Below, piece after piece: positions 25,556 to 35,288 of a DNA stretch of 64,000 nt. The translations under genes and the position numbers were made by a program. Position 1 is the stretch's first letter; the number at the start of each line of letters is the position of its first letter. The notes under the pieces are model-generated. The model worked only from the letters and a program-made list of their open reading frames with translations, did not search any database and was not told the DNA's origin. The stretch is from contig NZ_JAFBBP010000001.1 of NCBI RefSeq assembly GCF_016907275.1, forward strand, positions 3,152,001 to 3,216,000, written 5' to 3'. This DNA is from Micromonospora luteifusca. GTDB taxonomy: Bacteria > Actinomycetota > Actinomycetes > Mycobacteriales > Micromonosporaceae.

Positions 25556-26506
25556 GTGGACGAGGTCCGCAACCTGATCATCATCGGCTCCGGGCCGGCC
25601 GGCTACACGGCGGCGGTCTACGCCGCACGCGCCAACCTGAAGCCGCTGATCATTGAGGGCGTGCAGTCCGGTGGCGCGCTGATGACCACGACCGAGGTGG
25701 AAAACTTCCCCGGCTTCGCGGACGGCATCCTCGGCCCCGAGCTGATGGACAACATGCGCAAGCAGGCCGAGCGGTTCGGTGCGGAGTTCCTCACCGACGA
25801 CGTGACCCGTGTCGAGCTGGTGGACACCGGCGACGCCGGCTCCGGTGCGGTGAGCACCGTCTGGGTCGGCGAGACCGCCTACCGCGCCCGAGCGGTCATC
25901 CTTTCCACCGGTTCGGCCTGGCGTCCGCTGGGCGTGCCTGGTGAGCAGGAGTTCCTCGGCCACGGCGTCTCCGCGTGCGCCACCTGTGACGGCTTCTTCT
26001 TCCGCAACCAGCAGATCGTGGTCGTCGGTGGCGGTGACTCGGCGATGGAGGAGGCCACCTTCCTCACCCGCTTCGCCGAATCGGTCACCATCATCCACCG
26101 GCGCGACTCGTTCCGGGCCAGCAAGATCATGGCCGACCGGGCGCTGAGCAACGAGAAGATCAAGGTCGAGTGGAACAGCACCGTCGAGGAGATCCTCGGC
26201 GATGACGGCAAGGTCACCGGCGTACGGGTCCGAAACGTGCACACCGGCGAAACCAAGGTGCTGGACGTCACCGGAGTCTTCGTGGCCATCGGTCACGACC
26301 CGCGCAGCGAACTCTTCCGTGGCCAGGTCGAGCTGGACGACGAGGGCTACGTGAAGGTCCAGGCCCCCGGCACCAGCACCAACGTGCCCGGCGTCTTCGC
26401 CGCCGGCGACGTGGTCGACCACACCTACCGTCAGGCGATCACCGCGGCCGGCACCGGTTGTGCCGCCGCGCTCGACGCCGAGCGGTTCATCGCGACGCTC
26501 AGCTGA
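25556..26506 (+). CDS. trxB: Thioredoxin-disulfide reductase
   Basis: The 316-residue FAD/NADPH enzyme has the FAD-binding motif [20 protein letters not shown] near its N-terminus, the redox centre CATC in [15 protein letters not shown] (about residue 145), the NADPH motif [16 protein letters not shown] and the C-terminal FAD motif [15 protein letters not shown] 25556 follows GGGAGA. It passes electrons to the thioredoxin encoded 32 bp downstream. A sigma-R-type promoter precedes it. Confidence 0.97.
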   Translation: MDEVRNLIIIGSGPAGYTAAVYAARANLKPLIIEGVQSGGALMTTTEVENFPGFADGILGPELMDNMRKQAERFGAEFLTDDVTRVELVDTGDAGSGAVSTVWVGETAYRARAVILSTGSAWRPLGVPGEQEFLGHGVSACATCDGFFFRNQQIVVVGGGDSAMEEATFLTRFAESVTIIHRRDSFRASKIMADRALSNEKIKVEWNSTVEEILGDDGKVTGVRVRNVHTGETKVLDVTGVFVAIGHDPRSELFRGQVELDDEGYVKVQAPGTSTNVPGVFAAGDVVDHTYRQAITAAGTGCAAALDAERFIATLS

Positions 26507-26538
26507 AGCAACGCAACACATCCCGGAGGAGGGGCATA

Positions 26539-26862
26539 GTGGGAAAGACCAAGGCGGTCACCGACGCGAGTTTCATCGCCGACGTGCTGCAGGCCGACAA
26601 GCCGGTTCTGGTGGACTTCTGGGCCGAGTGGTGCGGGCCGTGCCGCAAGGTGTCGCCGCTGCTCGAGGAGATCGCCGGCGAGATGGGTGACCAGGTCACC
26701 ATCGTCAAGCTCAACATCGACGAGAACCCCGAGACCGCCCGGGCCTACCGGGTGATGTCGGTGCCGACGCTCACCGTCTTCAAGAACGGCGAGCCGGTGC
26801 AGTCGATCGCCGGTGCCAAGCCGAAGGGTGAGCTGGTCCGACTCATCGAATCGGCTCTCTGA
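26539..26862 (+). CDS. trxA: Thioredoxin
   Basis: This 107-residue thioredoxin carries the active site in FWAEWCGPCRKVSPLLEE (about residue 34) and the cis-proline region RVMSVPTLTVFKNGEPV. GTG 26539 follows GGAGGAGGGG closely. It forms an operon with trxB. It corresponds to trxC of mycobacteria by position and to trxA of Streptomyces. A strong hairpin follows 15 bp past the stop. Confidence 0.97.
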   Translation: MGKTKAVTDASFIADVLQADKPVLVDFWAEWCGPCRKVSPLLEEIAGEMGDQVTIVKLNIDENPETARAYRVMSVPTLTVFKNGEPVQSIAGAKPKGELVRLIESAL

Positions 26863-26877
26863 CCAGCAGAAACATCC

Positions 26878-26916
26878 ACTGAACCCCGTACCCGCTCGCC
26901 GGGTGCGGGGTTCAGT
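26878..26916 (+). terminator. Terminator of the trxB-trxA operon
   Basis: A 17-bp inverted repeat with one mismatch (26878-26894 with 26900-26916) forms a stem with a 5-nt loop immediately after trxA. It separates trxA from the cwlM-like gene. Confidence 0.85.
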
Positions 26917-27023
26917 GTCTTCCCGGCCGCGTTTTTCCCGCCCAAGCCACCTCGCCGCCTCGGAACGCATAGCCTCAAGCCTGGGCCGCCCGGCCAGCCA
27001 GCGTCGTGCAGAGGGGGTCGTGC

Positions 27024-28187
27024 GTGCGTCCGATCCGACCCGGTGACCGGGGACCCGCGGTCACCGAGATCCGCAGCATCCTGACCGGCCTCGACCTGCT
27101 CACCGTCGCCGGGCCGCACACCGACGAGTTCAACCTCGACACCGAGCGAGCGGTCCGCGCTTTCCAGCAGTCCCGAGGGCTCAGCGTGGACGGCCGGGTC
27201 GGGGCGGAGACCTGGCGCGCCCTGGACGCCGCCCGCTGGCGGCTCGGCGCCCGCACCCTCTACCACGCGGTCCCCGATCCACTCAGCGGCGAGGACGTCC
27301 GGTCGCTGCAGGAGCGACTGCTGGAGATGGGGTACGACGTGGGCCGGGCGGACGCCATCTACGGCATCCGCACCTCCCGGGCCGTGGCCCAGTTCCAACG
27401 CGAGGTGGGCCTCACCCCCGACGGCTCCTGCGGCCCCCACACCATGAACGCGCTGCGCCGGATCGGCCGCAAGGTGGTCGGCGGCCGCCCGCAGTGGCTA
27501 CGCGAATCTGACGCTATCCGGCAGTCCGGGCCGGCGTTGGTCGGCAAGACGGTGGTCATCGACCCCGGGCACGGGGGCACCGACCCTGGCATGGTGGTGC
27601 CCGACGGGTCGCTGCGCTGGACGGAAGCGGACCTGATGCATGACCTGGCCAGCCGGCTGGAGGGGCGACTCGCCGCAACCGGGGTGCGGGTGCAACTCAC
27701 CCGGGGCCCGTCGCCCGACAGATGCCTGCCGGATGCCGACCGTGCCCTGCTGGCCAATTCGCTGGGCGCCGACGTGTTCATCTCGCTGCACGTGGACGGT
27801 CACGCCAACCCGGCCGCGGAGGGCGTCGCGACCTACCACTACGGCACCGACAACGGGGTGACGTCCGCGACGGGTGAACGCCTGGCCGGGCTGGTGCAGC
27901 GGGAGATCGTCGCCCGGACCGGGCTACGGGACTGCCGCACCCATGCCAAGACCTGGGACCTTCTGCGACTGACGCGGATGCCCGCCGTCCGGGTCGAGGT
28001 CGGCTACCTCACCTCGCCCACGGACCGCGCCCACCTGGTCGACCCCCGCTTCCGGGACCGGGTGGTGGAAGCGATCGTGGCCGCGGTGCAACGGATGTAC
28101 TACCCGATCGAACGGGACGTTCCCACCGGCTCGCTGGACGTCAGCGAACTACGGGCCGTCGTCACCGCCGGCACGGTGCTCGACTGA
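27024..28187 (+). CDS. cwlM: CwlM-like N-acetylmuramoyl-L-alanine amidase-fold protein
   Basis: The 387-residue protein has two peptidoglycan-binding-type helical repeats (about 5-70 and 85-145; FNLDTERAVRAFQQSRGLSV, then TSRAVAQFQREVGLTPDGSC) and an Amidase_3 domain (about 172-365). All four metal or catalytic positions look intact: the His in DPGHGG, the Glu in RWTEADLMHDLA, the His in SLHVDGHA and the Glu in VRVEVGYLTSP. There is no signal peptide. In mycobacteria CwlM, also next to trxC, is a cytoplasmic regulator of MurA, so regulation rather than wall cleavage is possible. GTG 27024 follows GAGGGGG. Confidence 0.88.
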   Translation: MRPIRPGDRGPAVTEIRSILTGLDLLTVAGPHTDEFNLDTERAVRAFQQSRGLSVDGRVGAETWRALDAARWRLGARTLYHAVPDPLSGEDVRSLQERLLEMGYDVGRADAIYGIRTSRAVAQFQREVGLTPDGSCGPHTMNALRRIGRKVVGGRPQWLRESDAIRQSGPALVGKTVVIDPGHGGTDPGMVVPDGSLRWTEADLMHDLASRLEGRLAATGVRVQLTRGPSPDRCLPDADRALLANSLGADVFISLHVDGHANPAAEGVATYHYGTDNGVTSATGERLAGLVQREIVARTGLRDCRTHAKTWDLLRLTRMPAVRVEVGYLTSPTDRAHLVDPRFRDRVVEAIVAAVQRMYYPIERDVPTGSLDVSELRAVVTAGTVLD

Positions 28188-28224
28188 TCCGCTGCGCGGT
28201 GGGCAGTCGCCGCGGGTTCAGTCG

Positions 28225-28890
28225 TCAGCCGTTGGTCGAGCGGGTGGCCGGGGCGGGACGGACCGGGCGGAGCAGGGTCTCCGGGCTCATCGAGCCGAGC
28301 AGCTTTTCCAGCGCGTACTCGACGTCGGACTTCCAGCTCAGCGCGGTCCGCAGCTCAAGGCGCAGCCGGGGGAAACGCGGATGCGGACGTACGGTCTTGA
28401 ACCCCACTGAGAGGAAGAAGTCGACGGGTGCCACGCAGCCACCGGCAGGGTCGTCCGCGTCGCCGAACTTCGCGTCGCCGAACGCCTCGATGGCCTTGAT
28501 CCCCCGCTTGGTCAGGTCCCGGGCGACGCCCTGCACCAGCATCCGGCCCAGCCCGCCACCGGCGAACGCGGCGACCACGTTGGCGGTCATCAGCAGTGCC
28601 GCGTCAGCGGAGACCGGCGAGGTCGGGAACGCCATCGAGCGGGGCACGTAGGCAGGCGGGGCGTACATCACGAAGCCCGCCGGCATGCCGTCGACGTACG
28701 CGAGCTTGCCGCAGGAGCCCCACTCCAGCAACGTCTGGGAGACCCACGCCTCTTTCTCCAGACCCGGGTCGCCGGCGGCGCAGGCCCGGTCCGCGGAGAC
28801 CGGATCAAGCTCCCAGTAGACGCACTGCCGGCACGGGCGAGGAAGGTCTTCCAACGTGTCGAGGGTCAGGCTGACCAGACGTCGCGACAT
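28225..28890 (-). CDS. GNAT family N-acetyltransferase
   Basis: The 221-residue protein begins MSRRLVSLTLDTLEDLPRPC. The acetyl-CoA-binding region reads VVAAFAGGGLGRMLVQGVAR (about residue 108), followed by GIKAIEAFGDAKFG and a C-terminal VDFFLSVGFKTVRPHPRFPR, a typical GNAT end. A CRQC pair occurs near residue 20. Homologues lie between cwlM and parB in other actinobacteria (Rv3916c region). The substrate is unknown. I prefer ATG 28890 over an upstream GTG at 28905. It converges with cwlM. Confidence 0.8.
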   Translation of the reverse strand: MSRRLVSLTLDTLEDLPRPCRQCVYWELDPVSADRACAAGDPGLEKEAWVSQTLLEWGSCGKLAYVDGMPAGFVMYAPPAYVPRSMAFPTSPVSADAALLMTANVVAAFAGGGLGRMLVQGVARDLTKRGIKAIEAFGDAKFGDADDPAGGCVAPVDFFLSVGFKTVRPHPRFPRLRLELRTALSWKSDVEYALEKLLGSMSPETLLRPVRPAPATRSTNG

Positions 28891-29186
28891 ATGGCGCATC
28901 CCCACAATAGGCTCGGTGGTAAGACCGGCATGGAACGACAGCGCCGCCTTCCTGCCCCCCCGACGAGCGATCGTACGCCGCGCATCGGCGCTGCGGGAGG
29001 GGACGCGCAGATGCCCACCACACCGGGGGACGCCCAGGACGGTCCGCCATGTGGTCGATCCGTCTCGGCACGCCGTCAGCGTGGCGCTGGCGGACTAGGA
29101 TCGACAATTGGTGTCCCGCCGCCATGGTCAGCGGTGGATGGGGTACCCGGGGCGGGAGCCACCCGAGCAGCGATCGAGGTGAGGTC

Positions 29187-30500
29187 ATGACCGGCACGAC
29201 GCTCGACGACTACACCGACCGGTACGCCCGGCGGGTACGCGGGATGACCGCCTCCGAGATTCGAGCATTGTTCGCGGTGGCCAGTCGTCCGGAGGTCGTC
29301 TCGCTCGCCGGTGGCGCACCGTACATCGCCGCGCTTCCTCTGGACGCGGTCGGTGAGATGCTCGGCCGGCTCGGCTCCGAACATGGCGTGACCACCCTGC
29401 AGTACGGCATCGGTCAAGGCACCCTCGAGCTGCGCGAACGGATCTGCGAGGTGATGTCGCTTTCCGGGATCGACGCCGCGTGTGGCGCCTCACCGGAGGA
29501 CGTCGTGGTCACCGTCGGCGGGCAGCAGGCACTGGACCTGGTGGCCCGACTCTTCCTCGACCCGGGTGACGTGGTGCTCGCCGAGGGGCCGACGTACGTC
29601 GGTGCGCTCGGAGTGTTCCAGGCAGCCCAGGCGCAGGTCGCGCACGTCGCGATGGATGCGGACGGGCTGATCCCGGAGGCATTGGAGACGGCCATCGCCG
29701 ACCTGGCCCGCGCGGGTCGACGGGTGAAGTTCCTCTACACGATCCCCACCTACCAGAACCCCACCGGCGTGACGCTCAGCGAGGAGCGCCGGGAGCGGGT
29801 GCTCGACATCTGCGAACGCGCCGGCCTGCTCGTCGTCGAGGACGACCCGTACGGTCAGTTGGGGTTCGAGGGTGAGGCGCCAGCGCCGCTGCGGGCCCGC
29901 CGCCGGGACGGCGTCTTCTACCTCAGCACCTTCTCCAAGACCTTTGCCCCGGGGCTGCGGGTCGGCTGGATCCTGGCGCCGCACGCGGTACGCGACAAAC
30001 TGGTCATCGCCAGCGAGGCGCAGATCCTCTGCCCCAGTGGCTACGCCCAGGCCGCAGTGGCCACCTATCTGGGCACCATGCCGTGGCGGCAGCAGCTCAA
30101 GGTCTATCGGGAGGTCTACCGGGAACGCCGGGACGCCCTGCTCGACGCGATGGCCGACCTGATGCCCGAAGGCACCAGCTGGACCACCCCGGCCGGCGGT
30201 CTCTTCGTGTGGGCCACCCTGCCCGACGGGCTCGACTCGAAGGCCATGATGCCGCGGGCGATCGCCGCCCGAGTCGCTTACGTGCCCGGCACCGGCTTCT
30301 ACGCCGACGGCACCGGCACCGGTGCCATGCGGTTGAATTTCAGCTTTCCGCCGCCGGAGCGGATCCGTGAGGGCGTCCGCCGACTCGCCGGTGTGATGGA
30401 GCAGGAGACCGCGATGCGCCGGGTCTTCGGTGCCGTGGGCGGTGCCGCCGGCCGGCGCGGCCAGGCCGGCTCCGACGTGCCAGGGCCCGACTTGGCATGA
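29187..30500 (+). CDS. PLP-dependent aminotransferase, class I/II fold
   Basis: From ATG 29187, behind GAGGTGAGG, the product is 437 residues. It has the fold-type I layout with YGIGQGTLELRERICEVM, VTVGGQQALDLVARLFLDPG, the PLP-ring and NPTG region TIPTYQNPTGVTLSEERR, and the Schiff-base lysine in YLSTFSKTFAPGLRVGW. The sequence is closest in style to 2-aminoadipate/LysN-like or MocR-type aminotransferase domains, but no DNA-binding domain is present. The substrate is not predictable. It is divergent from the GNAT gene and 7 bp upstream of the Ddl-like gene. Confidence 0.85.
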   Translation: MTGTTLDDYTDRYARRVRGMTASEIRALFAVASRPEVVSLAGGAPYIAALPLDAVGEMLGRLGSEHGVTTLQYGIGQGTLELRERICEVMSLSGIDAACGASPEDVVVTVGGQQALDLVARLFLDPGDVVLAEGPTYVGALGVFQAAQAQVAHVAMDADGLIPEALETAIADLARAGRRVKFLYTIPTYQNPTGVTLSEERRERVLDICERAGLLVVEDDPYGQLGFEGEAPAPLRARRRDGVFYLSTFSKTFAPGLRVGWILAPHAVRDKLVIASEAQILCPSGYAQAAVATYLGTMPWRQQLKVYREVYRERRDALLDAMADLMPEGTSWTTPAGGLFVWATLPDGLDSKAMMPRAIAARVAYVPGTGFYADGTGTGAMRLNFSFPPPERIREGVRRLAGVMEQETAMRRVFGAVGGAAGRRGQAGSDVPGPDLA

Positions 30501-30507
30501 TGCCGGC

Positions 30508-31512
30508 ATGGGTACGACCGCCGCCGAGCGCCTCCTCGTGACCAATTCCGCCGTCTCGGCCGACCTCCACGTTGTGGTGCTCGCGGGTGGGCTTTCCTAC
30601 GAACGGGACGTCTCACTGCGCTCCGGTCGCCGGGTGCTCGACGCACTGCGCGCCGTTGGGGTGGAAGCCGAACTGCGGGACGCCGACGTGGCCCTGCTGC
30701 CGGTGCTGGCCGCCGACCCACCGGACGCGGTGGTCATCGCGCTGCACGGTGCCACCGGCGAGGACGGCTCGCTGCGCGGCGTGCTGGACCTGTGCGACAT
30801 CCCGTACGTCGGCTGCGACGCCCGTGCCTCCCGAGTCGCCTGGGACAAGCCGTCGGCCAAGGCGGTGCTCCGCGAGGCTGGCATCCCCACCCCGGACTGG
30901 GTGGCCCTCCCGCACGATCGCTTCTCCGAGCTTGGCGCGGTCGCCGTACTGGACCGGATCGTCGACCGACTGGGCCTACCCCTGATGGTCAAGCCGGCAC
31001 AGGGCGGTTCGGGGCTGGGTGGTGCGGTGGTCCGGGACGCCGCGGCGCTGCCCGCCGCGATGGTGGGTTGCTTCGCGTACGACTCCACGGCCCTGGTGGA
31101 GCGGTACGTGCCCGGCATGGACGTGGCGGTTTCCGTGGTCGATCTCGGCGACGGGCCACAGGCGCTGCCACCGGTGGAGATCGTGCCGCGTAACGGCGTG
31201 TACGACTATGCCGCCCGCTACACGGCTGGACGGACCACCTGGCACGCTCCGGCCCGCCTGGCGCCGGAGGTGGCCGCCACCGTCGCTGACGTGGCCCTCG
31301 CCGCGCACACCGCGCTCGGTCTGCGGGACCTCTCTCGCGTCGACGTGATCGTGGATGCCACCGGCCAACCGCACGTGCTGGAGGTCAACGTCTCGCCCGG
31401 CATGACGGAGACGTCGCTGCTGCCGCTCGCCGTGCAGGCGGCGGGGCTGGACTTTGGCCGACTCCTCGGCACCCTGGTCGCCCGAGCGGCGGCACGCCTC
31501 ACCACTTCCTGA
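30508..31512 (+). CDS. D-alanine--D-alanine ligase family ATP-grasp enzyme
   Basis: The 334-residue protein shows Ddl-type signatures: VVLAGGLSYERDVSLRSGRR, ALHGATGEDGSLRGVLDLCD with IPYVG, the ATP-grasp loop VKPAQGGSGLGGAVV and VLEVNVSPGMTETSLLPLAV. These enzymes ligate D-Ala to D-Ala for peptidoglycan precursors. Whether this is the housekeeping Ddl or a paralogue cannot be told. Metal-binding residues in the last motif are conserved. ATG 30508 is 7 bp after the aminotransferase stop, so the two are likely cotranscribed. Confidence 0.85.
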   Translation: MGTTAAERLLVTNSAVSADLHVVVLAGGLSYERDVSLRSGRRVLDALRAVGVEAELRDADVALLPVLAADPPDAVVIALHGATGEDGSLRGVLDLCDIPYVGCDARASRVAWDKPSAKAVLREAGIPTPDWVALPHDRFSELGAVAVLDRIVDRLGLPLMVKPAQGGSGLGGAVVRDAAALPAAMVGCFAYDSTALVERYVPGMDVAVSVVDLGDGPQALPPVEIVPRNGVYDYAARYTAGRTTWHAPARLAPEVAATVADVALAAHTALGLRDLSRVDVIVDATGQPHVLEVNVSPGMTETSLLPLAVQAAGLDFGRLLGTLVARAAARLTTS

Positions 31513-31609
31513 CCTACTCGCGCATCGGTTGGGGCGCAGCGCTGCCCAGGGCCGACCAAGAGGGTGCGGCCCGTCTGCCGGTGCCACCCCTCATGGTCGG
31601 CCCGCAGTG

Positions 31610-32803
<1,194 letters not shown>

Positions 32804-32922
32804 GACGCTGACCCTAACCGAGTCTGGCACCGCTGTCCCTACCTGTTTGACCGGCCTGGACCGACCGGATCATCGCCCTCCGTCGACCAGGTACGCCGAG
32901 TCACCACTAGCACCAAGAAGCG

Positions 32923-33037
32923 ATATCCACAGGCTGCCGAGATCCTGAACACACGCCGTCATCCACAGGCTTGCACCCGCTCCCACGCGCTGTTTCACGT
33001 GAAACAGGGGGTGCCTGTGGACAACGGGTGTGGATAA
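32923..33037. other. DnaA-box cluster around parS1
   Basis: Near-matches to the DnaA box flank the first parS site: ATATCCACA (32923), TCATCCACA (32959), TGTGGACAA (33016) and TGTGGATAA (33029); the last two are exact. They lie about 10 kb from oriC. Confidence 0.6.
32991..33006. other. parS: parS centromere site 1
   Basis: TGTTTCACGTGAAACA is a perfect 16-bp match to the bacterial parS consensus bound by ParB. It lies in the intergenic region upstream of the HIT-like gene. Confidence 0.95.
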
Positions 33038-33039
33038 CT

Positions 33040-34040
33040 TTTTGGCTCCACGGTCGTTGTCCGCGGACCGCAGAATCGCTCGACGGCGACCCACCTGGGC
33101 GCCGCTGCCGGAACGGTGCGGCCCTGACCTCGTTCTTCCTCAGTGAATGCCCCTCCAGATGAGACGGGCTGCGCCGCCGGGGGCCGGCGCCCACGCCGGC
33201 ACGATTGCCGACACGCTCGCTGGAAGGCTCGACGCGCATGGGCTCACGGGGCGGCGTCCCAGAGATGTTGGCCGGAGCTGCGTGCTCACACGATGGGAGA
33301 GGTATGGCGGCCATCGTGCGGTCAGCGAGGCCGCTGTCCCAAAGCTGGTCGAAAAGGCACCACCACGCGAGCCCGCACGAGGCACATGATCGCGGCGCGG
33401 CGCGGCGCGGCGCGGCACGCCACGGCGCGGCACGCCACGGCGCGGCACGGCACGGCGCACGGTCGGGTCGGGGCGGGCACAAGACCGACTCCATATCGCC
33501 GATATTGCTGCGTCCCGGGCGCTGGGATACCGCAATATCGCGGACATGGAGTCGGTCACGATCGCTTGATTGGCTCGGGGCGGCACGGCCCCACGGCGCA
33601 CAGCGGCTTACCGGCGCGCGGTGGACCGCGCAGGGCGGCGCACGGTGCACGCCGCACTGCCACAGCACACAACGCTCGGGGCGCGAGCCGGAACGGAGCG
33701 CGAGCCGGAACGGAGCGCGAGCCGGGGGGCTCAAGGCACGAGGCACAGGCACAGGCACAAGACTGGCGGCGGGGCACGAGCCAAAAGCGCGGGCGCGAGG
33801 CGGGGGCGCGAGCCGGGGCACGGACCGGGGCGAGGACCGGGGCGAAGGCGAGCGGGGGTAGGAACACGCACGGCACGATCCACCCCCGCACGAGCACTGA
33901 GATGACCGTGGACAGCCCAGGCCGCCCAGAGCCACCCCCAGCGGCATGCAGTGCGGCAGTGGGCCGCTCAGCGGCCCGCAGGGGCACTGCATGCTCACTC
34001 CCGTGAGCCGCGCAGCGTCCTGACGGTCCACAGCGACTCC
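33040..34040. other. GC-rich low-complexity intergenic stretch between parS sites
   Basis: About 1 kb with no gene I can support. It contains GGCGC-type tandem runs (about 33388-33460), two to three copies of a GAGCCGGAACGGAGCGC unit (about 33680-33730), and palindrome copy C at 33484-33562. Open frames in both strands reflect the GC content. It is flanked by parS1 and parS2. Confidence 0.6.
33484..33562. repeat. Dispersed imperfect palindrome, copy C
   Basis: The left arm CCGACTCCATATCGCCGATA and the right arm, which reads CCGACTCCATGTCCGCGATA on the other strand, continue inward through TTGC. It is the best-paired of the three related palindromes in the window (copies A and B at 1549 and 14945). 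Confidence 0.85.
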
Positions 34041-34054
34041 GTTTCACGTGAAAC
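34041..34054. other. parS: parS centromere site 2
   Basis: GTTTCACGTGAAAC, an exact 14-bp parS core, lies 190 bp downstream of the parB stop. Confidence 0.95.
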
Positions 34055-34166
34055 AGAGCTACGCGTTGCCCCTGCACGAGCCGCGACGAGTGGCCAGAGC
34101 GCGGAAACCAGGGACAGTCGGTCGCCTTGAGCCTCTACCCCGCCAGAGGGACGGGAAGCCGCCCCC

Positions 34167-34180
34167 GTTTCACGTGAAAC
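34167..34180. other. parS: parS centromere site 3
   Basis: GTTTCACGTGAAAC, an exact parS core, lies 68 bp downstream of the parB stop codon. Confidence 0.95.
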
Positions 34181-34247
34181 GCACGAGTCGGATGCAGAAC
34201 GGCCGCGCCCCCTCCGGGTAGCGCGGCCGTGGGCGAGAAGGGTGGAC

Positions 34248-35261
34248 TCAGTCCCCGCTCTCCTCCTGCTGAACTCCGATGATCCCGACGATCCGCTCAA
34301 GGTCGTCCACCGTGGCGAACTCAATAGTGATCTTGCCCTTGCTCCGGCCGATGTCCACCTTTACCCGGGTGTCGAACCGGTCGGAAAGCCGATCGGCGAG
34401 ATCGGTCAGCGCCGGCGCGTGCGCCTTCGGTCGCCGTTTCGCGGCTTGACCCTTCGCCGGTCCGTCATTGAGTGCCAGGGCCACAATTTCCTCGGTCGCT
34501 CGAACCGACAGGCCCTCGGCCACGATCCGCAACGCCAGCTGCTCCTGCGCCTCGGCCTCGTCGAGACTCAGCAGGGCGCGGGCGTGGCCTGCCGACAGGA
34601 TCCCCGCAGCAACGCGGCGCTGCACCTGGGCTGGCAGGTTCAGCAGCCGGATGGTGTTGGAGATCTGCGGGCGACTCCGGCCAATCCGGCGGGCCAACTC
34701 CTCGTGAGTGGCCCCGAACTCCTCCAGCAGTTGCTGGTAGGCGGCGGCCTCTTCGAGAGGGTTCAGGTTGGCCCGGTGGATGTTCTCCAACAGGGCGTCA
34801 CGGAGCATGGCGTCGTCACGGGTGTCCCGGATGATCGCGGGGATGCTCTCCCGCCCCACCGCCTGGGCGGCCCGCCAGCGCCGCTCGCCCATCACCAGCT
34901 CGTACTTCTCGTCGTCGAGCTGACGCACCACGATGGGCTGGAGGAAGCCGACCTCCTGGATCGAGGTCTTGAGCTCCTCCAGTGCCTCCTCGTCGAAGAC
35001 CTGGCGGGGCTGCTTCGGGTTGGGCAGGATCGCGTCGACCGAAATCTCGGCGAATCGAGCTCCGGGTACCGGGCTGAGCGTGGGCTCCGGTTCGTGAACC
35101 GGCGCCACGGCGGGCACCGTGGGGACGGCTACGGCACCCGCATCGTCCGGGAGCTCGTTCTCCGGCTCAGCCGTCGCGGTGCCGGCGGCGGTGGGCGCCG
35201 GCCCGGTCGGGATCAGCGCCCCCAGGCCCCTACCCAGACCGCCCCGAGGACGGTTCTTCAT
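34248..35261 (-). CDS. parB: Chromosome-partitioning protein ParB
   Basis: This 337-residue protein begins with the ParA-stimulating basic segment [15 protein letters not shown]. The CTPase/ParB-N domain (about 72-165) contains [20 protein letters not shown] and [12 protein letters not shown], and the helix-turn-helix is in [20 protein letters not shown]. The C-terminal dimerisation domain ends with [17 protein letters not shown]. ParB loads at parS, five copies of which lie within 3.6 kb. It follows parA by 27 bp, the usual order. Confidence 0.97.
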   Translation of the reverse strand: MKNRPRGGLGRGLGALIPTGPAPTAAGTATAEPENELPDDAGAVAVPTVPAVAPVHEPEPTLSPVPGARFAEISVDAILPNPKQPRQVFDEEALEELKTSIQEVGFLQPIVVRQLDDEKYELVMGERRWRAAQAVGRESIPAIIRDTRDDAMLRDALLENIHRANLNPLEEAAAYQQLLEEFGATHEELARRIGRSRPQISNTIRLLNLPAQVQRRVAAGILSAGHARALLSLDEAEAQEQLALRIVAEGLSVRATEEIVALALNDGPAKGQAAKRRPKAHAPALTDLADRLSDRFDTRVKVDIGRSKGKITIEFATVDDLERIVGIIGVQQEESGD

Positions 35262-35288
35262 GCCACGCCTCCCAGCGACTCGTGCGCA

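Noticed and set aside
33143..34006. Plus-strand frame between parS1 and parS2
   Set aside because: The translation is dominated by Arg/Ala/Gly from GGCGC repeats and by the palindromic element; nothing resembles a protein family.
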